In this document: positions 1-9,289 of the stretch, piece after piece
How positions within the stretch are numbered: position 1 is the first letter of the stretch
Layout of the letters: every line of letters begins with the position of its first letter
NCBI RefSeq assembly: GCF_010669145.1
Contig: NZ_CP048632.1
Span: 806,001 to 870,000 of the forward strand
Direction of reading: 5' to 3'
From: Rhizobium oryzihabitans
Lineage (GTDB): Bacteria > Pseudomonadota > Alphaproteobacteria > Rhizobiales > Rhizobiaceae
Length of the DNA stretch: 64,000 nucleotides
Notes under the pieces: model-generated
What the model was told of the DNA's origin: nothing
What the model saw: the letters and a program-made list of their open reading frames with translations, nothing else
Databases searched by the model: none
Position numbers and translations under genes: made by a program

Positions 1-993
1 GTCTATGTCGGTCATGCAGATGGAGATCGGGCGGCCACGAACGGCGGCACGGTCGAAAAGTATCCTGAGGTGACTGTCGAGATAACGGCGATTATTAAGA
101 CCTGTCAGCCCGTCGACGATGGCAAGTTCCATCGTATGCTGGAGATTGAGCCGCAGATGCTCGTTATAGCGCTTGCGCCTGATCTGCGTGAGCGACCGGG
201 CGACAAGTTCGTTGGGATCGATCGGGCGGAGAATGTAATCGTTCACACCGAGATCGAGTGCGCGCGAAACCATATCGTCCGCCCCCTGCTCCGCCACCAG
301 AAGCAGCGGCAGAAAACGGGTGCGCTCCAGAGAGCGAAGCTGCGAGCACAGTCGCAGCGGATCGTAGTCTTCGAAATTGGAATTGACGATGACGAGTTCG
401 AAGGGGTTGCTCGCTGCCTTCAGCAGTGCCGCCTGCGGCTCGGTGACGGCATCGACCTCGGCAACCGGCTTCAGCGCCCTGACAATGCGCTCCTGCGAGC
501 TGGCACGGCCATCCGCGACGAGCACACGGCCTGGCGTCTGCATAAGGCCATCGCTGCGCAGCATCTCCTCGATGCCGATCTGCCTTGCCGTTTCGGCGCG
601 CATCCGCAATTCGTCACTGACGGCCTTGAGGCGCACCAGGCTTTTGACACGGGCGATCAGCTGAAGATCATTAACCGGTTTGGTCAGAAAATCGTCGGCG
701 CCCGCTTTCAGGCCGCGCACGCGGTCTGACGGCTGATCGAGCGCGGTGACCATGACGACCGGGATATGCGCCGTTTTGGGGTTGGCCTTCAGGCGTTCGC
801 ACACCTCGAAACCGTCCATGCCCGGCATCATGATGTCGAGCAGGATGATATCGACCTGTTCCTCGTCGCAGATCGCCAGCGCCTTGAAGCCATCCTCGGC
901 GGTGACGACGTCGAAATATTCCGCCAGAAGCCGCGCCTCGAGAAGCTTGACGTTTGCGGGTATGTCGTCAACAACCAGAACTCTCGCCGTCAT
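1..993 (-). CDS. pleD: Response regulator/diguanylate cyclase PleD (5' part; 3' end outside window)
   Basis: Makes cyclic di-GMP at the cell pole and promotes the motile-to-sessile transition in alphaproteobacteria. The reading frame begins with ATG at 993 and stays open to base 1. It starts with a CheY-like receiver (VLVVDD; phosphoacceptor Asp53 in ILLDIMMPGMDG; TKP near residue 107) and continues into a second, adaptor-like receiver. The visible end holds the start of a GGDEF domain (DGLTGLNNRRYL, then a DID metal motif); the GGDEF signature itself lies beyond the edge. Two receivers plus GGDEF is the PleD architecture. It starts 18 bases after the divK stop, so the two are probably one operon. 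Confidence 0.95.
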   Translation of the reverse strand, partial: MTARVLVVDDIPANVKLLEARLLAEYFDVVTAEDGFKALAICDEEQVDIILLDIMMPGMDGFEVCERLKANPKTAHIPVVMVTALDQPSDRVRGLKAGADDFLTKPVNDLQLIARVKSLVRLKAVSDELRMRAETARQIGIEEMLRSDGLMQTPGRVLVADGRASSQERIVRALKPVAEVDAVTEPQAALLKAASNPFELVIVNSNFEDYDPLRLCSQLRSLERTRFLPLLLVAEQGADDMVSRALDLGVNDYILRPIDPNELVARSLTQIRRKRYNEHLRLNLQHTMELAIVDGLTGLNNRRYLDSHLRILFDRAAVRGRPISICMTDID

Positions 994-1011
994 AACAGTT
1001 CCCCAGTCGCC

Positions 1012-1383
1012 TTATGCATCGCCAAGATATGTCTTGATGATTTCGATGAATTTCGGAACGGAGATCGGCTTCGACACATAGGCCTCACATCCGCCCTGAC
1101 GAATGCGTTCCTCATCGCCCTTCATGGCAAACGCAGTGACCGCGATGACCGGAATGACGTGCAGCTCGTCATCCTCCTTCAGCCACTTGGTCACCTCCAG
1201 CCCGGAAACCTCCGGCAGCTGAATATCCATGAGAATGAGGTCCGGGCGGTGCTTGCGGGCAAGGTCCAGCGCTTCCATGCCGTTGCGTGTCTGGATCGTC
1301 GTATAGCCAGACGCCTCGATCAGGTCGCGAAAGAGCTTCATGTTCAGCTCGTTATCTTCGACTATCATGACCTGCTTGGGCAT
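1012..1383 (-). CDS. divK: Single-domain response regulator DivK
   Basis: A stand-alone receiver of 123 residues that relays phosphate between polar histidine kinases (DivJ/PleC type) and so controls CtrA and the cell cycle. Visible: acidic pocket Glu9-Asp10, phosphoacceptor Asp53 in LILMDIQLP, conserved Thr in VIAVTAFAM and Lys in YVSKPI. There is no output domain and the length is that of the family. Directly upstream of pleD, the usual alphaproteobacterial pairing. The 131 bases upstream are shared with the divergent DUF3572 gene. Confidence 0.96.
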   Translation of the reverse strand: MPKQVMIVEDNELNMKLFRDLIEASGYTTIQTRNGMEALDLARKHRPDLILMDIQLPEVSGLEVTKWLKEDDELHVIPVIAVTAFAMKGDEERIRQGGCEAYVSKPISVPKFIEIIKTYLGDA

Positions 1384-1514
1384 GGTGAGCAGTCCCCGTT
1401 TCGCTTTGAAACCTTCATCCAGACATATAGGGTGTCAGAGAACCGATTCCATCGTCCATTTGTTGCGCAAGGCTAGATGGATTTGGTTTCAAAATAGGTA
1501 ACTTCGGTAGAGAA

Positions 1515-1823
1515 ATGCTGCGAGATCCAAAAAACAAAGACGATGCCGGCAAAGATCCGCAAGAAACGGCAGCCGCCATACTTGGCTGGCTGGCAAACGA
1601 GCCGGACATGCTGGCGCGTTTTCTGGCGCTGAGCGGATTGCAGGCCAACATGCTGCGTCAGGCCGCCCACGATCCCGGCTTTCTGGCGGGCCTCACCGAT
1701 TTCCTGATGAGCCACGAGCCCGACCTCATGGCCTTCTGTGCCGCGACGGGTACCTCTCCCGAAACGGTGGCTGCCGCCTGGAACCATTTTTCCGGGCCTG
1801 GGCTGGATTCAGGCGTGTATTGA
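1515..1823 (+). CDS. DUF3572 family protein
   Basis: A 102-residue, probably all-helical cytosolic protein with no signal or membrane segment. The pattern AAAILGWLANEPDMLARFLALSGL followed by a GFL...FLMSHEPDLM segment (quoted in parts: ILGWLANEPDML, FLMSHEPDLMAFC) matches my recollection of the DUF3572 family, found mostly in rhizobia and relatives. Function is unknown. It is divergent from divK and 70 bases upstream of dinB in the same direction. The start codon is ATG after a weak purine stretch. Family assignment is by memory of the sequence pattern. Confidence 0.8.
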   Translation: MLRDPKNKDDAGKDPQETAAAILGWLANEPDMLARFLALSGLQANMLRQAAHDPGFLAGLTDFLMSHEPDLMAFCAATGTSPETVAAAWNHFSGPGLDSGVY

Positions 1824-1871
1824 CAGGCCGACCACTTGAGCCAAGGTCACCACCGGAGTATGGTCGGCAAC

Positions 1872-1886
1872 GTTCTGGTTTTGTTT
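1872..1886 (+). promoter_or_regulatory. Degenerate SOS-box-like site upstream of dinB
   Basis: GTTC, seven bases, then GTTT, ending 8 bases before the dinB start codon. The alphaproteobacterial LexA operator is GTTC-N7-GTTC, so the second half-site has one mismatch. Weak by itself; noted because dinB genes are often SOS controlled. Confidence 0.3.
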
Positions 1887-1893
1887 TCGGTCC

Positions 1894-3177
1894 ATGCCCA
1901 CGTCGCACCACTATGATCCCGGTTTTTGCCGTGACTGTCTGGCGGGCCAGCCAGCGGGCCTGAGGCGTTGCCGCGCCTGCGGCAGCCCGCGTCTCGTCTA
2001 CCATGACGAACTCTATGATCTCAGCATCGCCCATATCGATTGCGACGCCTTTTACGCCTCCGTCGAAAAACGGGACAATCCCGAACTTGCCGACAAGCCG
2101 GTCATCGTTGGCGGTGGCAAGCGCGGTGTGGTTTCCACCGCCTGCTACATTGCCCGCATTCAGGGCGTGCGTTCCGCCATGCCGATGTTCAAGGCGCTGG
2201 AAGCCTGCCCGGATGCGGTGGTCATCAAGCCGGACATGGAAAAATACAGCCGAGTCGGGCGCGAAATCAGGTCCATGATGCAGGAGTTGACGCCGCTCGT
2301 GCAGCCGATTTCCATAGATGAGGCATTTCTTGACCTTTCCGGAACCGAAAGGCTGCACCATGATCCGCCGGCGCGCGTGCTGGCGAAATTTGCCAAGCGG
2401 GTGGAAAAAGAAGTCGGCGTGACGGTCTCGGCCGGCCTGTCCTATTGCAAGTTTCTGGCCAAGGTCGCGTCTGACCTCAAAAAGCCGCGTGGCTTTTCGG
2501 TAATCGGCGAAGCCGAGGCGCTTTCCTTTCTGGCGACGCGGCCCGTCACCACCATCTGGGGCGTGGGAAAGGCATTTGCGGCAACGCTGGAGGCGGACGG
2601 CATCCGCATGGTGGGCCAGCTGCAGGAGATGGAGGAAGGCGATCTGATGCGCCGCTACGGGGTGATGGGGCAGCGGCTCTTCCGGCTCTCACGCGGCATA
2701 GACGAGCGTCATGTCCACAACAATGACCCGGCCAAAAGCGTGTCTTCCGAGACCACTTTCTTCAACGATATTTCCCGGCACGATGACCTCGTCCCGATCC
2801 TGCGCTCGCTGTCCGAAAAAGTCGCCTGGCGGCTGAAGAAGAGCGGCATTTCAGGCCAGACGGTGGTGTTGAAAATGAAGACGGCCGACTTCAAGAGCCG
2901 CACCCGTAACCGCAGGCTTGATGACCCTACCCAGCTTGCCGACCGGATATTCCGCACCGGTCTTTCGCTGCTGGAAAAAGAAACCGACGGCACCAAGTTC
3001 CGGCTGATCGGTATCGGCGTCAGCGATCTGCGCGATGGAGGGCTTGCCGATCCTCCCGATCTCGTCGACAGACAGGCTGAACGCCGGGCAGCGGCGGAAG
3101 CGGCCATGGACAAGCTGCGCGACAAGTTCGGCAAGGGCAGCGTCGAGACCGGCTACACTTTCGGCACACGCAAGTGA
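1894..3177 (+). CDS. dinB: DNA polymerase IV (Y family) with N-terminal zinc-ribbon-like segment
   Basis: Error-prone translesion polymerase of 427 residues. The Y-family core begins near residue 44 with [14 protein letters not shown] (metal Asp) and contains SIDEAFLDL (catalytic Asp-Glu), the helix-hairpin-helix region [12 protein letters not shown], and a little-finger domain near residues 280-390. The first ~30 residues hold Cys12, Cys15, Cys26 and Cys29 as two CxxC pairs, which look like a small zinc ribbon and are absent from E. coli DinB. As I recall, rhizobial homologues share this head. The C-terminal beta-clamp-binding peptide is not obvious. A degenerate SOS box lies just upstream. 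Confidence 0.93.
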   Translation: MPTSHHYDPGFCRDCLAGQPAGLRRCRACGSPRLVYHDELYDLSIAHIDCDAFYASVEKRDNPELADKPVIVGGGKRGVVSTACYIARIQGVRSAMPMFKALEACPDAVVIKPDMEKYSRVGREIRSMMQELTPLVQPISIDEAFLDLSGTERLHHDPPARVLAKFAKRVEKEVGVTVSAGLSYCKFLAKVASDLKKPRGFSVIGEAEALSFLATRPVTTIWGVGKAFAATLEADGIRMVGQLQEMEEGDLMRRYGVMGQRLFRLSRGIDERHVHNNDPAKSVSSETTFFNDISRHDDLVPILRSLSEKVAWRLKKSGISGQTVVLKMKTADFKSRTRNRRLDDPTQLADRIFRTGLSLLEKETDGTKFRLIGIGVSDLRDGGLADPPDLVDRQAERRAAAEAAMDKLRDKFGKGSVETGYTFGTRK

Positions 3178-3330
3178 GGCCTGCGCATGCCGGCGCCGCT
3201 CTCAGCGAATGACGCGCGTTTATTTAAGCTTTTACACAAATTAGTGATGCTGCAACTGGCGCATCCTTAAACTTCATTAAACTTCGCGTGGTTGAGTGAA
3301 GCAAGTTTTGTGCATGTGGTGTATTGCGTC

Positions 3331-4581
3331 ATGTCCCTTCGCCTCTGTTTTCTGACCGGCATGTTGTCGGCCAGCATTCTTGCCTTTCCGGCGCTCGCCG
3401 CCGACAGCAAGTCCCTGCAGATCATCGTTTCGAAAAACGATCAGTCGCTGGCGCTTTATGAAAACGGCGAGATCATCGCCACATCGAAAGTCTCCACCGG
3501 CAAGGCCGGACATGAGACGCCGAGCGGCATATTTTCCATTCTGGAAAAGCGCAAATACCATGAATCCAATATCTACTCGGCCGCCCCCATGCCCTTCATG
3601 CAGCGGCTGACATGGTCGGGCATAGCACTCCACGAAGGCAAGGTGCCGAATTATCCGGCCTCGCATGGCTGTGTGCGCCTGCCCTCCAAATTCGCAAAGT
3701 CACTCTTCGGCGACACGCAACGCGGCGTGCACGTCATCATCACCGACCGGCCGGTCTCGCTGCGCTTCGTGCAGCATCCGGCGCTGTTTGAGCCGCGCGA
3801 GGATGGCGATGACGGCGAGCTGCTGCTCTCCGATGTCGAGCTGCGTCCGGCGACATTCGATGCCGCACTGGGTGCGGTGGAGGTCGCCGTCAATGAAAAG
3901 ACGCATTCTCTCAAGCCGGCTCTCAAACCGGCCGCAAAAGATAAGGAAGCCTCGCCCCTGCGAATCCTCATCACCCGGCGCGGTGAGCGGGAAAAAGTAA
4001 TGGATATTCAGGCCGTGCTGACCCGCCTTGGCTTCGACGCCGGTTCAGCGGATGGTTATGCCGGAGAGATGACGATCAGCGCCATTAACGGTTTCAAGCG
4101 CTGGAAAGGGCTGAAAACCACCGGACCGCTTCTGACGGATGCTTTCGTAACGGCGCTTTATGCTTCCGCCGGTGAAGACCATCCACTGAGCGGCCAGATC
4201 ATGGTGCGGCAGGATTTCAAGCCGTTGTTCGAGGCCGCCATCGACATCAAGGATCCTGAAGTGGCGCTCGGAACCCATTTCTTCGAGGCCGTTTCGGTGG
4301 ACCGCGCGAAGGGCACCGCCGAATGGAACGGCTTGACGCTGGAAAACCACCTGCCGGCCGCTGCCCGCAAGCGGCTGGGCATTACCGTTACCGAGGCTCC
4401 TGGCGGCTTCGACCAGCTGAGCGCCGTGCTCAGCCGCCTCGACATACCGGCCGACATCCGCGCCCGCATCGAAAAGGAGCTTTCAACGGGCAGCTCGATC
4501 ACCGTTTCCGACCTCAGTCACCAGATGGAGACAGGCGCTGGAACGGACTTCATCACCGTGACCAGGGAAGGGCCGGTCTGA
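3331..4581 (+). CDS. L,D-transpeptidase (YkuD) with peptidoglycan-binding domain, periplasmic
   Basis: Cross-links peptidoglycan peptides (3-3 links) or attaches proteins to it. I chose the ATG at 3331 because it gives a clean signal peptide (SLRLCFLTGMLSASILAFPALAA, cleavage near residue 24); an upstream TTG at 3292 would place 13 polar residues in front. Total 416 residues. The YkuD domain spans about 28-155 with the catalytic motif SHGCVRLP (Cys114) and an upstream HEG. A second domain near 230-290 (IQAVLTRLGFDAG...GYAGEMT) resembles PG_binding_1. Agrobacteria grow at one pole and use many L,D-transpeptidases. It is convergent with dnaE. Confidence 0.9.
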   Translation: MSLRLCFLTGMLSASILAFPALAADSKSLQIIVSKNDQSLALYENGEIIATSKVSTGKAGHETPSGIFSILEKRKYHESNIYSAAPMPFMQRLTWSGIALHEGKVPNYPASHGCVRLPSKFAKSLFGDTQRGVHVIITDRPVSLRFVQHPALFEPREDGDDGELLLSDVELRPATFDAALGAVEVAVNEKTHSLKPALKPAAKDKEASPLRILITRRGEREKVMDIQAVLTRLGFDAGSADGYAGEMTISAINGFKRWKGLKTTGPLLTDAFVTALYASAGEDHPLSGQIMVRQDFKPLFEAAIDIKDPEVALGTHFFEAVSVDRAKGTAEWNGLTLENHLPAAARKRLGITVTEAPGGFDQLSAVLSRLDIPADIRARIEKELSTGSSITVSDLSHQMETGAGTDFITVTREGPV

Positions 4582-4604
4582 GCAGGCTGCAAGCGATCGA
4601 GGCC

Positions 4605-7600
4605 TCACACCAGCTCGACATCAACAATGCCGGGAGCGGAGCGAAGTGCTGCGGCGATTTCCGGCGAAATGCGGTATTTCTCCGTCAGTTCCACCTCGAT
4701 CTCGCGACTGCCTTCATCCTTGATGACGATAAAATAGACCGATCCGTCACCCTTCGTGTTGAGGTGCCTGGCGACGGTTTTCAGCGGGCCGGAATCGCGC
4801 ACGTAAACGCGCAGAGCCTTCTGCATCTGCACGGATTTCTCCTCCAGCGATTGCGCCGTCTGGATGCGAAGACCGATGCCTTCCGGTCGCTCTTCGGCCT
4901 GAACGGTGATGACCAGCGATTTGCCCACTTCTAGCAGATCACGGAACTGGCCGAGCCCTTCGGAAAACAGCACAGCCTCATATTGGCCGGAGGCATCCGA
5001 GAAGGTGACGATTCCCATCTTGTTGCCGGTGCGGGTCTTGCGCTCCTGCTTGCCCGTGACCGTGCCGGCCAGACGCCCGGCGGTTGCGCCCTGCTTCACC
5101 GCCGCTGAAAAATCGGCGAAATTCTGTACCCGCAATTTCTCCAGGACCGGCCGATAGGTATCGAGCGGATGGGCGGTGAGGTAAAAGCCGAGTACCTGAT
5201 ATTCGCGCAGCAGCTTTTCCGAAGCGAGCCAGGGCTGGAAGGCGGGCAGCACGAGCTTTTCCGGACCGCTTGCGCCGCCTGAGCCGAACATGTCCGACTG
5301 GCCGGTGACACGGCTTTCCTGCGCGCGCTGCGAATAACCGATGATACGGTCCAGACCGCCGATCATCTCGGCACGGTCGCGACCGAAACAATCGAAACCG
5401 CCGGCATTGATGAGGCTTTCCAACACACGCCGATTGATCTGCTTCGGATCGATCCGCAGGCAGAAATCCTCAAGGCTCGTAAACGGCTTGTCGCCGCGAA
5501 CAGTGACGATGTGCTCCACCGCCCCCTCGCCCACGCCCTTGATGGCGGCCAGCGAATAATAGATGCGGTTTTCGCCCGTCTCGAACTGGCGGAAGGAGGT
5601 CTGCACGGAAGGTGCGACGATCTCGATGCCGAGGCGGCCGGCATCCTGCCGGAAATCGTTGAGCTTATCCGTATTCGCCATATCAAGCGTCATGGAGGCC
5701 GCAAGGAACTCCACCGGATAATGCGCCTTCATATAGGCGGTCTGATAGGAAACGATGGCGTAGGCGGCGGCGTGGCTCTTGTTGAAGCCGTAATTGGCGA
5801 ATTTCGCCAGAAGGTCGAAGATGGTGTCGGCCTGCGGCTTCGATACGCCGTTCTTGATGGCGCCATCAACGAAACGTTCGCGCTGCTTGTCCATCTCCTC
5901 CTTGATCTTTTTGCCCATGGCGCGGCGCAGAAGATCGGCCTCGCCGAGTGAGTAACCGGAGAGAACCTGGGCGATCTGCATCACCTGTTCCTGATAGACG
6001 ATAACGCCCTGGGTTTCCTTCAAGAGATGGTCGATGGTCGGATGGATGGATTCCAGCTCCTCCTCGCCATGCTTGCGGGCATTATAGACCGGGATATTCT
6101 CCATCGGTCCCGGACGATAGAGAGCCACCAGCGCGATGATATCCTCGATGCAGTCCGGGCGCATGCCGATCAGCGCCTTGCGCATGCCGGCACTTTCCAC
6201 CTGGAACACGCCGATGGTCTCGCCACGCGACAGCATCTCGTAGGTTTTGGCGTCATCGAGCGGAATTGCGGCAAGATCGACCTTGATGCCACGCTTGGCA
6301 ACGAAATCGACGGCCACCTTCAGCACCGTCAGCGTCTTCAGGCCGAGAAAGTCGAATTTGACGAGGCCGGCGCTTTCCACCCATTTCATGTTGAATTGCG
6401 TGACCGGCATGTCGGAGCGCGGATCGCGATACATCGGCACCAGCTTCGACAGCGGCCGGTCTCCGATGACGATACCGGCGGCATGGGTGGATGCGTGCCG
6501 GTAAAGCCCTTCGATCTTCTGGGCGATATCAAGCAGACGGGCGACGACCGGTTCCTTGTCCGCTTCTTCCTGCAGACGCGGTTCTTCCTCGATGGCTTTC
6601 GACAAGGGTGTCGGATTGGCCGGGTTGTTGGGCACGAGCTTACAGATCTTGTCCACCTGCCCATAGGGCATTTCCAGCACGCGGCCAACGTCGCGCAAAG
6701 CCGCACGCGCCTGCAGCGAACCGAAGGTGATGATCTGCGCCACCTGCTCGCGGCCATATTTGCGCTGCACGTAACGGATCACCTCTTCGCGGCGATCCTG
6801 GCAGAAGTCGATATCGAAGTCGGGCATCGATACGCGTTCGGGATTGAGGAAGCGTTCGAACAGCAGCGAGAAGCGCAGGGGATCGACGTCAGTGATGGTG
6901 AGTGCATAGGCAACGAGCGAGCCGGCACCCGAACCGCGGCCGGGACCGACCGGAATATCCTGCTGCTTGGCCCATTTGATGAAGTCGGCAACGATGAGGA
7001 AGTAACCGGGGAATTTCATGCGCGAGATGACGCCGAGCTCGAAATCCAGTCTCTCGCGATAATCATGCTCCGTATAGCCGGGCGACATGCCGAGCGCGGC
7101 GAGCCGCTGATCCAGCCCCTCGACAGCCTGTCGACGAAGCTCCTCGGTTTCGGCGTGTTCCGCAGCCTCCGGATCGTCGCTGGCGCCGGTGAAACGCGGC
7201 AGGATCGGCCCGCGTTTTTTCAGCACGTAGGAGCAGCGGAGCGCAATCTCGATGGTGTTTTCCAGCGCCTCGGGAATGTCGGCAAACAGCGCCGTCATTT
7301 CCTCGCGGCTTTTCAGATAATGGTCGGGGGTCAGGCGAAACCGGCTGTCATCGGAAACGATGGCGTTATGCGCCACCGCCATCAACGCATCATGCGCCTC
7401 GTAATCGGCCTTTGAAGGAAAGAACGCCTCATTGGTGGCGACAAGCGGAATATCGTGTTCATAGGCAAGCCCGATCATACGCCGCTCATGGGCGCGGTCA
7501 TAACCGGACTGGCGCTGCAATTCGATGTAAAGCCTGTCACCGAAGAGCGACTTCAGCGTTATCAGACGTTCTTTTGCCTGGGATGCATGCCCTTCCTTCA

Positions 7601-8104
7601 GGGCCATATCAACAGGACCACCCGAGGCGCCCGTCAGCACGATCAAACCGGCATTGGAGGCTTCCTCCAGCCACGCGCGGGTAATATGCACGGACTGGCC
7701 TCCGCTTTCACCCTCCAGATAGGCACGGCTGATCAGATCCACCAGCCGCTCGTAACCTTCAGCATCGGCCGCCAGAAGCACGATGGCGGGAAGTTTTGCG
7801 AGGTGGCTGTTATGGTTGCGGCGATCATCCGCCGCATCCTGCATGTCGATCGATACCTGGCAGCCGATGATCGGCTGCAGACCCTCATCGCGCGCCTTTT
7901 CGGAAAATTCCAGCGCAACGAAAAGATTGTTGGTGTCGGTGATGGCAATGGCCGGCTGGCCGTCAGCAACGGCCTTGGACATGATTTTCTTGAGGGGTAG
8001 CGCCCCTCAAGCAGGGAGTAAGCGGAATGGACCCGCAGATGGACGAAACCCGGCGTCTTCAGCGTTCCGTCAGAGTTTTCTCCACGCACAACCGTATCGC
8101 CCAT
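4605..8104 (-). CDS. dnaE: DNA polymerase III alpha subunit, frameshifted near the 5' end as sequenced
   Basis: Replicative polymerase catalytic subunit. The N-terminus starts at ATG 8104 (MGDTVVRGENSDG) and reads into the PHP-domain start FVHLRVHSAYSLLEG. The frame then changes near 8003-8006 and continues as KKIMSKAVADGQPAIAITDTNNLF to the stop at 4605. One extra C in the plus-strand CCCC run at 8003-8006 would restore EGALPLKKIM. Downstream are GPGRGSGAGSLVAYAL, the catalytic MPDFDIDF (near 6804-6826), helix-hairpin-helix and OB-fold regions and a C-terminal tail, giving about 1,165 residues. Full-length DnaE1 is essential, so sequence error is likelier than inactivation; the long downstream frame shows no other defect. 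Confidence 0.93.
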
Positions 8105-8209
8105 AACATCGTCCTGTCATTCTGAATCGAGGGGGCGATTTTCCGATTTCCGGCGCTCAAAGTCCACAGCCTTGCGGCCTCTATACAGGCTTCTGCGCCG
8201 GTGCGTCCT

Positions 8210-8296
8210 TCACAGGGCAGTGAGGATCACCGAAAAGCTGGCAACAAAGACAGCGATGGAAGCGAAAGCGGCAACGTCACGGATGAAATCAGTCAT
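8210..8296 (-). CDS. 28-residue membrane micro-protein under LexA control (SidA-like candidate)
   Basis: An ATG at 8296 follows a strong ribosome-binding site (AAGGAGAG, 5-6 bases away) and opens a frame of 28 codons ending in TGA at 8210. The peptide begins with a short charged head (MTDFIRD) and then has about 20 uninterrupted non-polar or small residues (AAFASIAVFVASFSVILTAL), so it should be a single inner-membrane helix. Five LexA half-sites lie immediately upstream. Caulobacter SidA, an SOS-induced 29-residue membrane division inhibitor, has the same size, topology and regulation. Homology to SidA is not shown; such short sequences cannot prove it. It ends 105 bases before dnaE on the same strand. 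Confidence 0.75.
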   Translation of the reverse strand: MTDFIRDVAAFASIAVFVASFSVILTAL

Positions 8297-8317
8297 TGGT
8301 CTCTCCTTACTCGTTAT

Positions 8318-8343
8318 GTTCCAACTTTGTTCTCATTTCGTTC
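8318..8343 (-). promoter_or_regulatory. LexA operator 1: three GTTC half-sites, two overlapping SOS boxes
   Basis: Plus strand reads GTTC (8318-8321), 7 bases, GTTC (8329-8332), 7 bases, GTTC (8340-8343). Each neighbouring pair is a perfect alphaproteobacterial SOS box GTTC-N7-GTTC. The site covers the expected -10 region of the micro-gene promoter. Confidence 0.85.
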
Positions 8344-8352
8344 CATTGTCAA
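8324..8352 (-). promoter_or_regulatory. Putative promoter of the SOS micro-gene
   Basis: On the minus strand a perfect TTGACA lies at 8347-8352. With 17 bases spacing the -10 would be CAAAGT (8324-8329), a weak match. The -35 sits between the two LexA operators and the -10 lies inside operator 1, so LexA should block polymerase. Confidence 0.55.
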
Positions 8353-8356
8353 CAGG

Positions 8357-8371
8357 GTTCTGCTGAGGTTC
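8357..8371 (-). promoter_or_regulatory. LexA operator 2
   Basis: GTTC (8357-8360), 7 bases, GTTC (8368-8371): a second perfect SOS box, 13 bases beyond operator 1 and upstream of the TTGACA element. Confidence 0.8.
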
Positions 8372-8439
8372 CTCTTGCTAACGCGAGAGAATCGGCCGCG
8401 GTTCCGTTGGCGTTGTCGGCAAGTCCCTGACTCCAAAGC

Positions 8440-8473
8440 AAAAAAACCCGGAGGCAAAAAACACCTCCGGGTT
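8440..8473 (-). terminator. Rho-independent terminator of the lolCD genes
   Basis: A perfect 10-bp stem (8445-8454 with 8464-8473, arms AACCCGGAGG/CCTCCGGGTT) and 9-base loop, followed on the minus strand by a run of T. It lies about 120 bases after the lolD stop. Confidence 0.85.
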
Positions 8474-8590
8474 CGGAAAAATTCAGTTGTGGAAGAGCGA
8501 GCGACAGTCTGGCCGACGCAGGGTGAAGAGACTCACCGGTTCGGTACGGATCGCACCGGGTGTCGCAATGATCGCCCTATGCAGTGACGA

Positions 8591-9274
8591 TCAGAAATCG
8601 ACGATCTTCCCTTCGGCGAGCGTCACGCGACGATCCATGCGGTTGGCGAGATCGTGATTATGGGTGGCGATCAGTGCCGCAAGACCGGACTGGCGCACCA
8701 GCGCTTCCAGCGCATCGAACACATAATGCGCGGTCTCGGGGTCGAGGTTGCCGGTCGGCTCGTCGGCAAGCAGCAGGAGCGGCGCATTGGCGACTGCGCG
8801 CGCAATGGCCACACGCTGTTGTTCACCGCCTGAAAGTTCCGCCGGGCGATGTTCGCCGCGATGACCGACGCGCATATAGTCGAGCAGCGCGCTGGCGCGC
8901 TTGCGAGCCTCGGCCTGCGTCAAACCGGCGATGAGCTGCGGCATCATCACATTCTCCACCGCTGAAAATTCCGGTAGCAGGTGATGGAACTGGTAGACGA
9001 AGCCGATATCGCTGCGACGGATCGCCGTGCGGGTTTCATCCGGCAGGCCGTTGCAGGGCGCGCCATTGATGAAGACCTCACCTGCGTCGGGATGTTCGAG
9101 AAGCCCCGCCAGATGCAGCAGCGTGGATTTGCCGGTTCCCGAGGGGGCGACAAGTGCCACCATCTCGCCGCTCTTCAGTTCAAAATCGGCCTTGCGCAGA
9201 ATGGAAAGCGACGTCTCGCCCTGACCATAAGTCCTCTCGACGCCGGTAAGCCGCAGCACTGTTTTTTTTGCCAT
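8591..9274 (-). CDS. lolD: Lipoprotein-releasing ABC transporter, ATP-binding subunit LolD
   Basis: Powers release of outer-membrane lipoproteins from the inner membrane. 227 residues with Walker A (APSGTGKST, residues 43-51), Q-loop ([11 protein letters not shown]), ABC signature (LSGGEQQ, from residue 147) and Walker B ([13 protein letters not shown]), then a conserved His in [10 protein letters not shown]. The [17 protein letters not shown] segment is typical of LolD/MacB-type ATPases. It follows lolC by 15 bases and ends upstream of a clear terminator. Confidence 0.95.
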   Translation of the reverse strand: MAKKTVLRLTGVERTYGQGETSLSILRKADFELKSGEMVALVAPSGTGKSTLLHLAGLLEHPDAGEVFINGAPCNGLPDETRTAIRRSDIGFVYQFHHLLPEFSAVENVMMPQLIAGLTQAEARKRASALLDYMRVGHRGEHRPAELSGGEQQRVAIARAVANAPLLLLADEPTGNLDPETAHYVFDALEALVRQSGLAALIATHNHDLANRMDRRVTLAEGKIVDF

Positions 9275-9289
9275 ATTGCGAAGCGGTCC

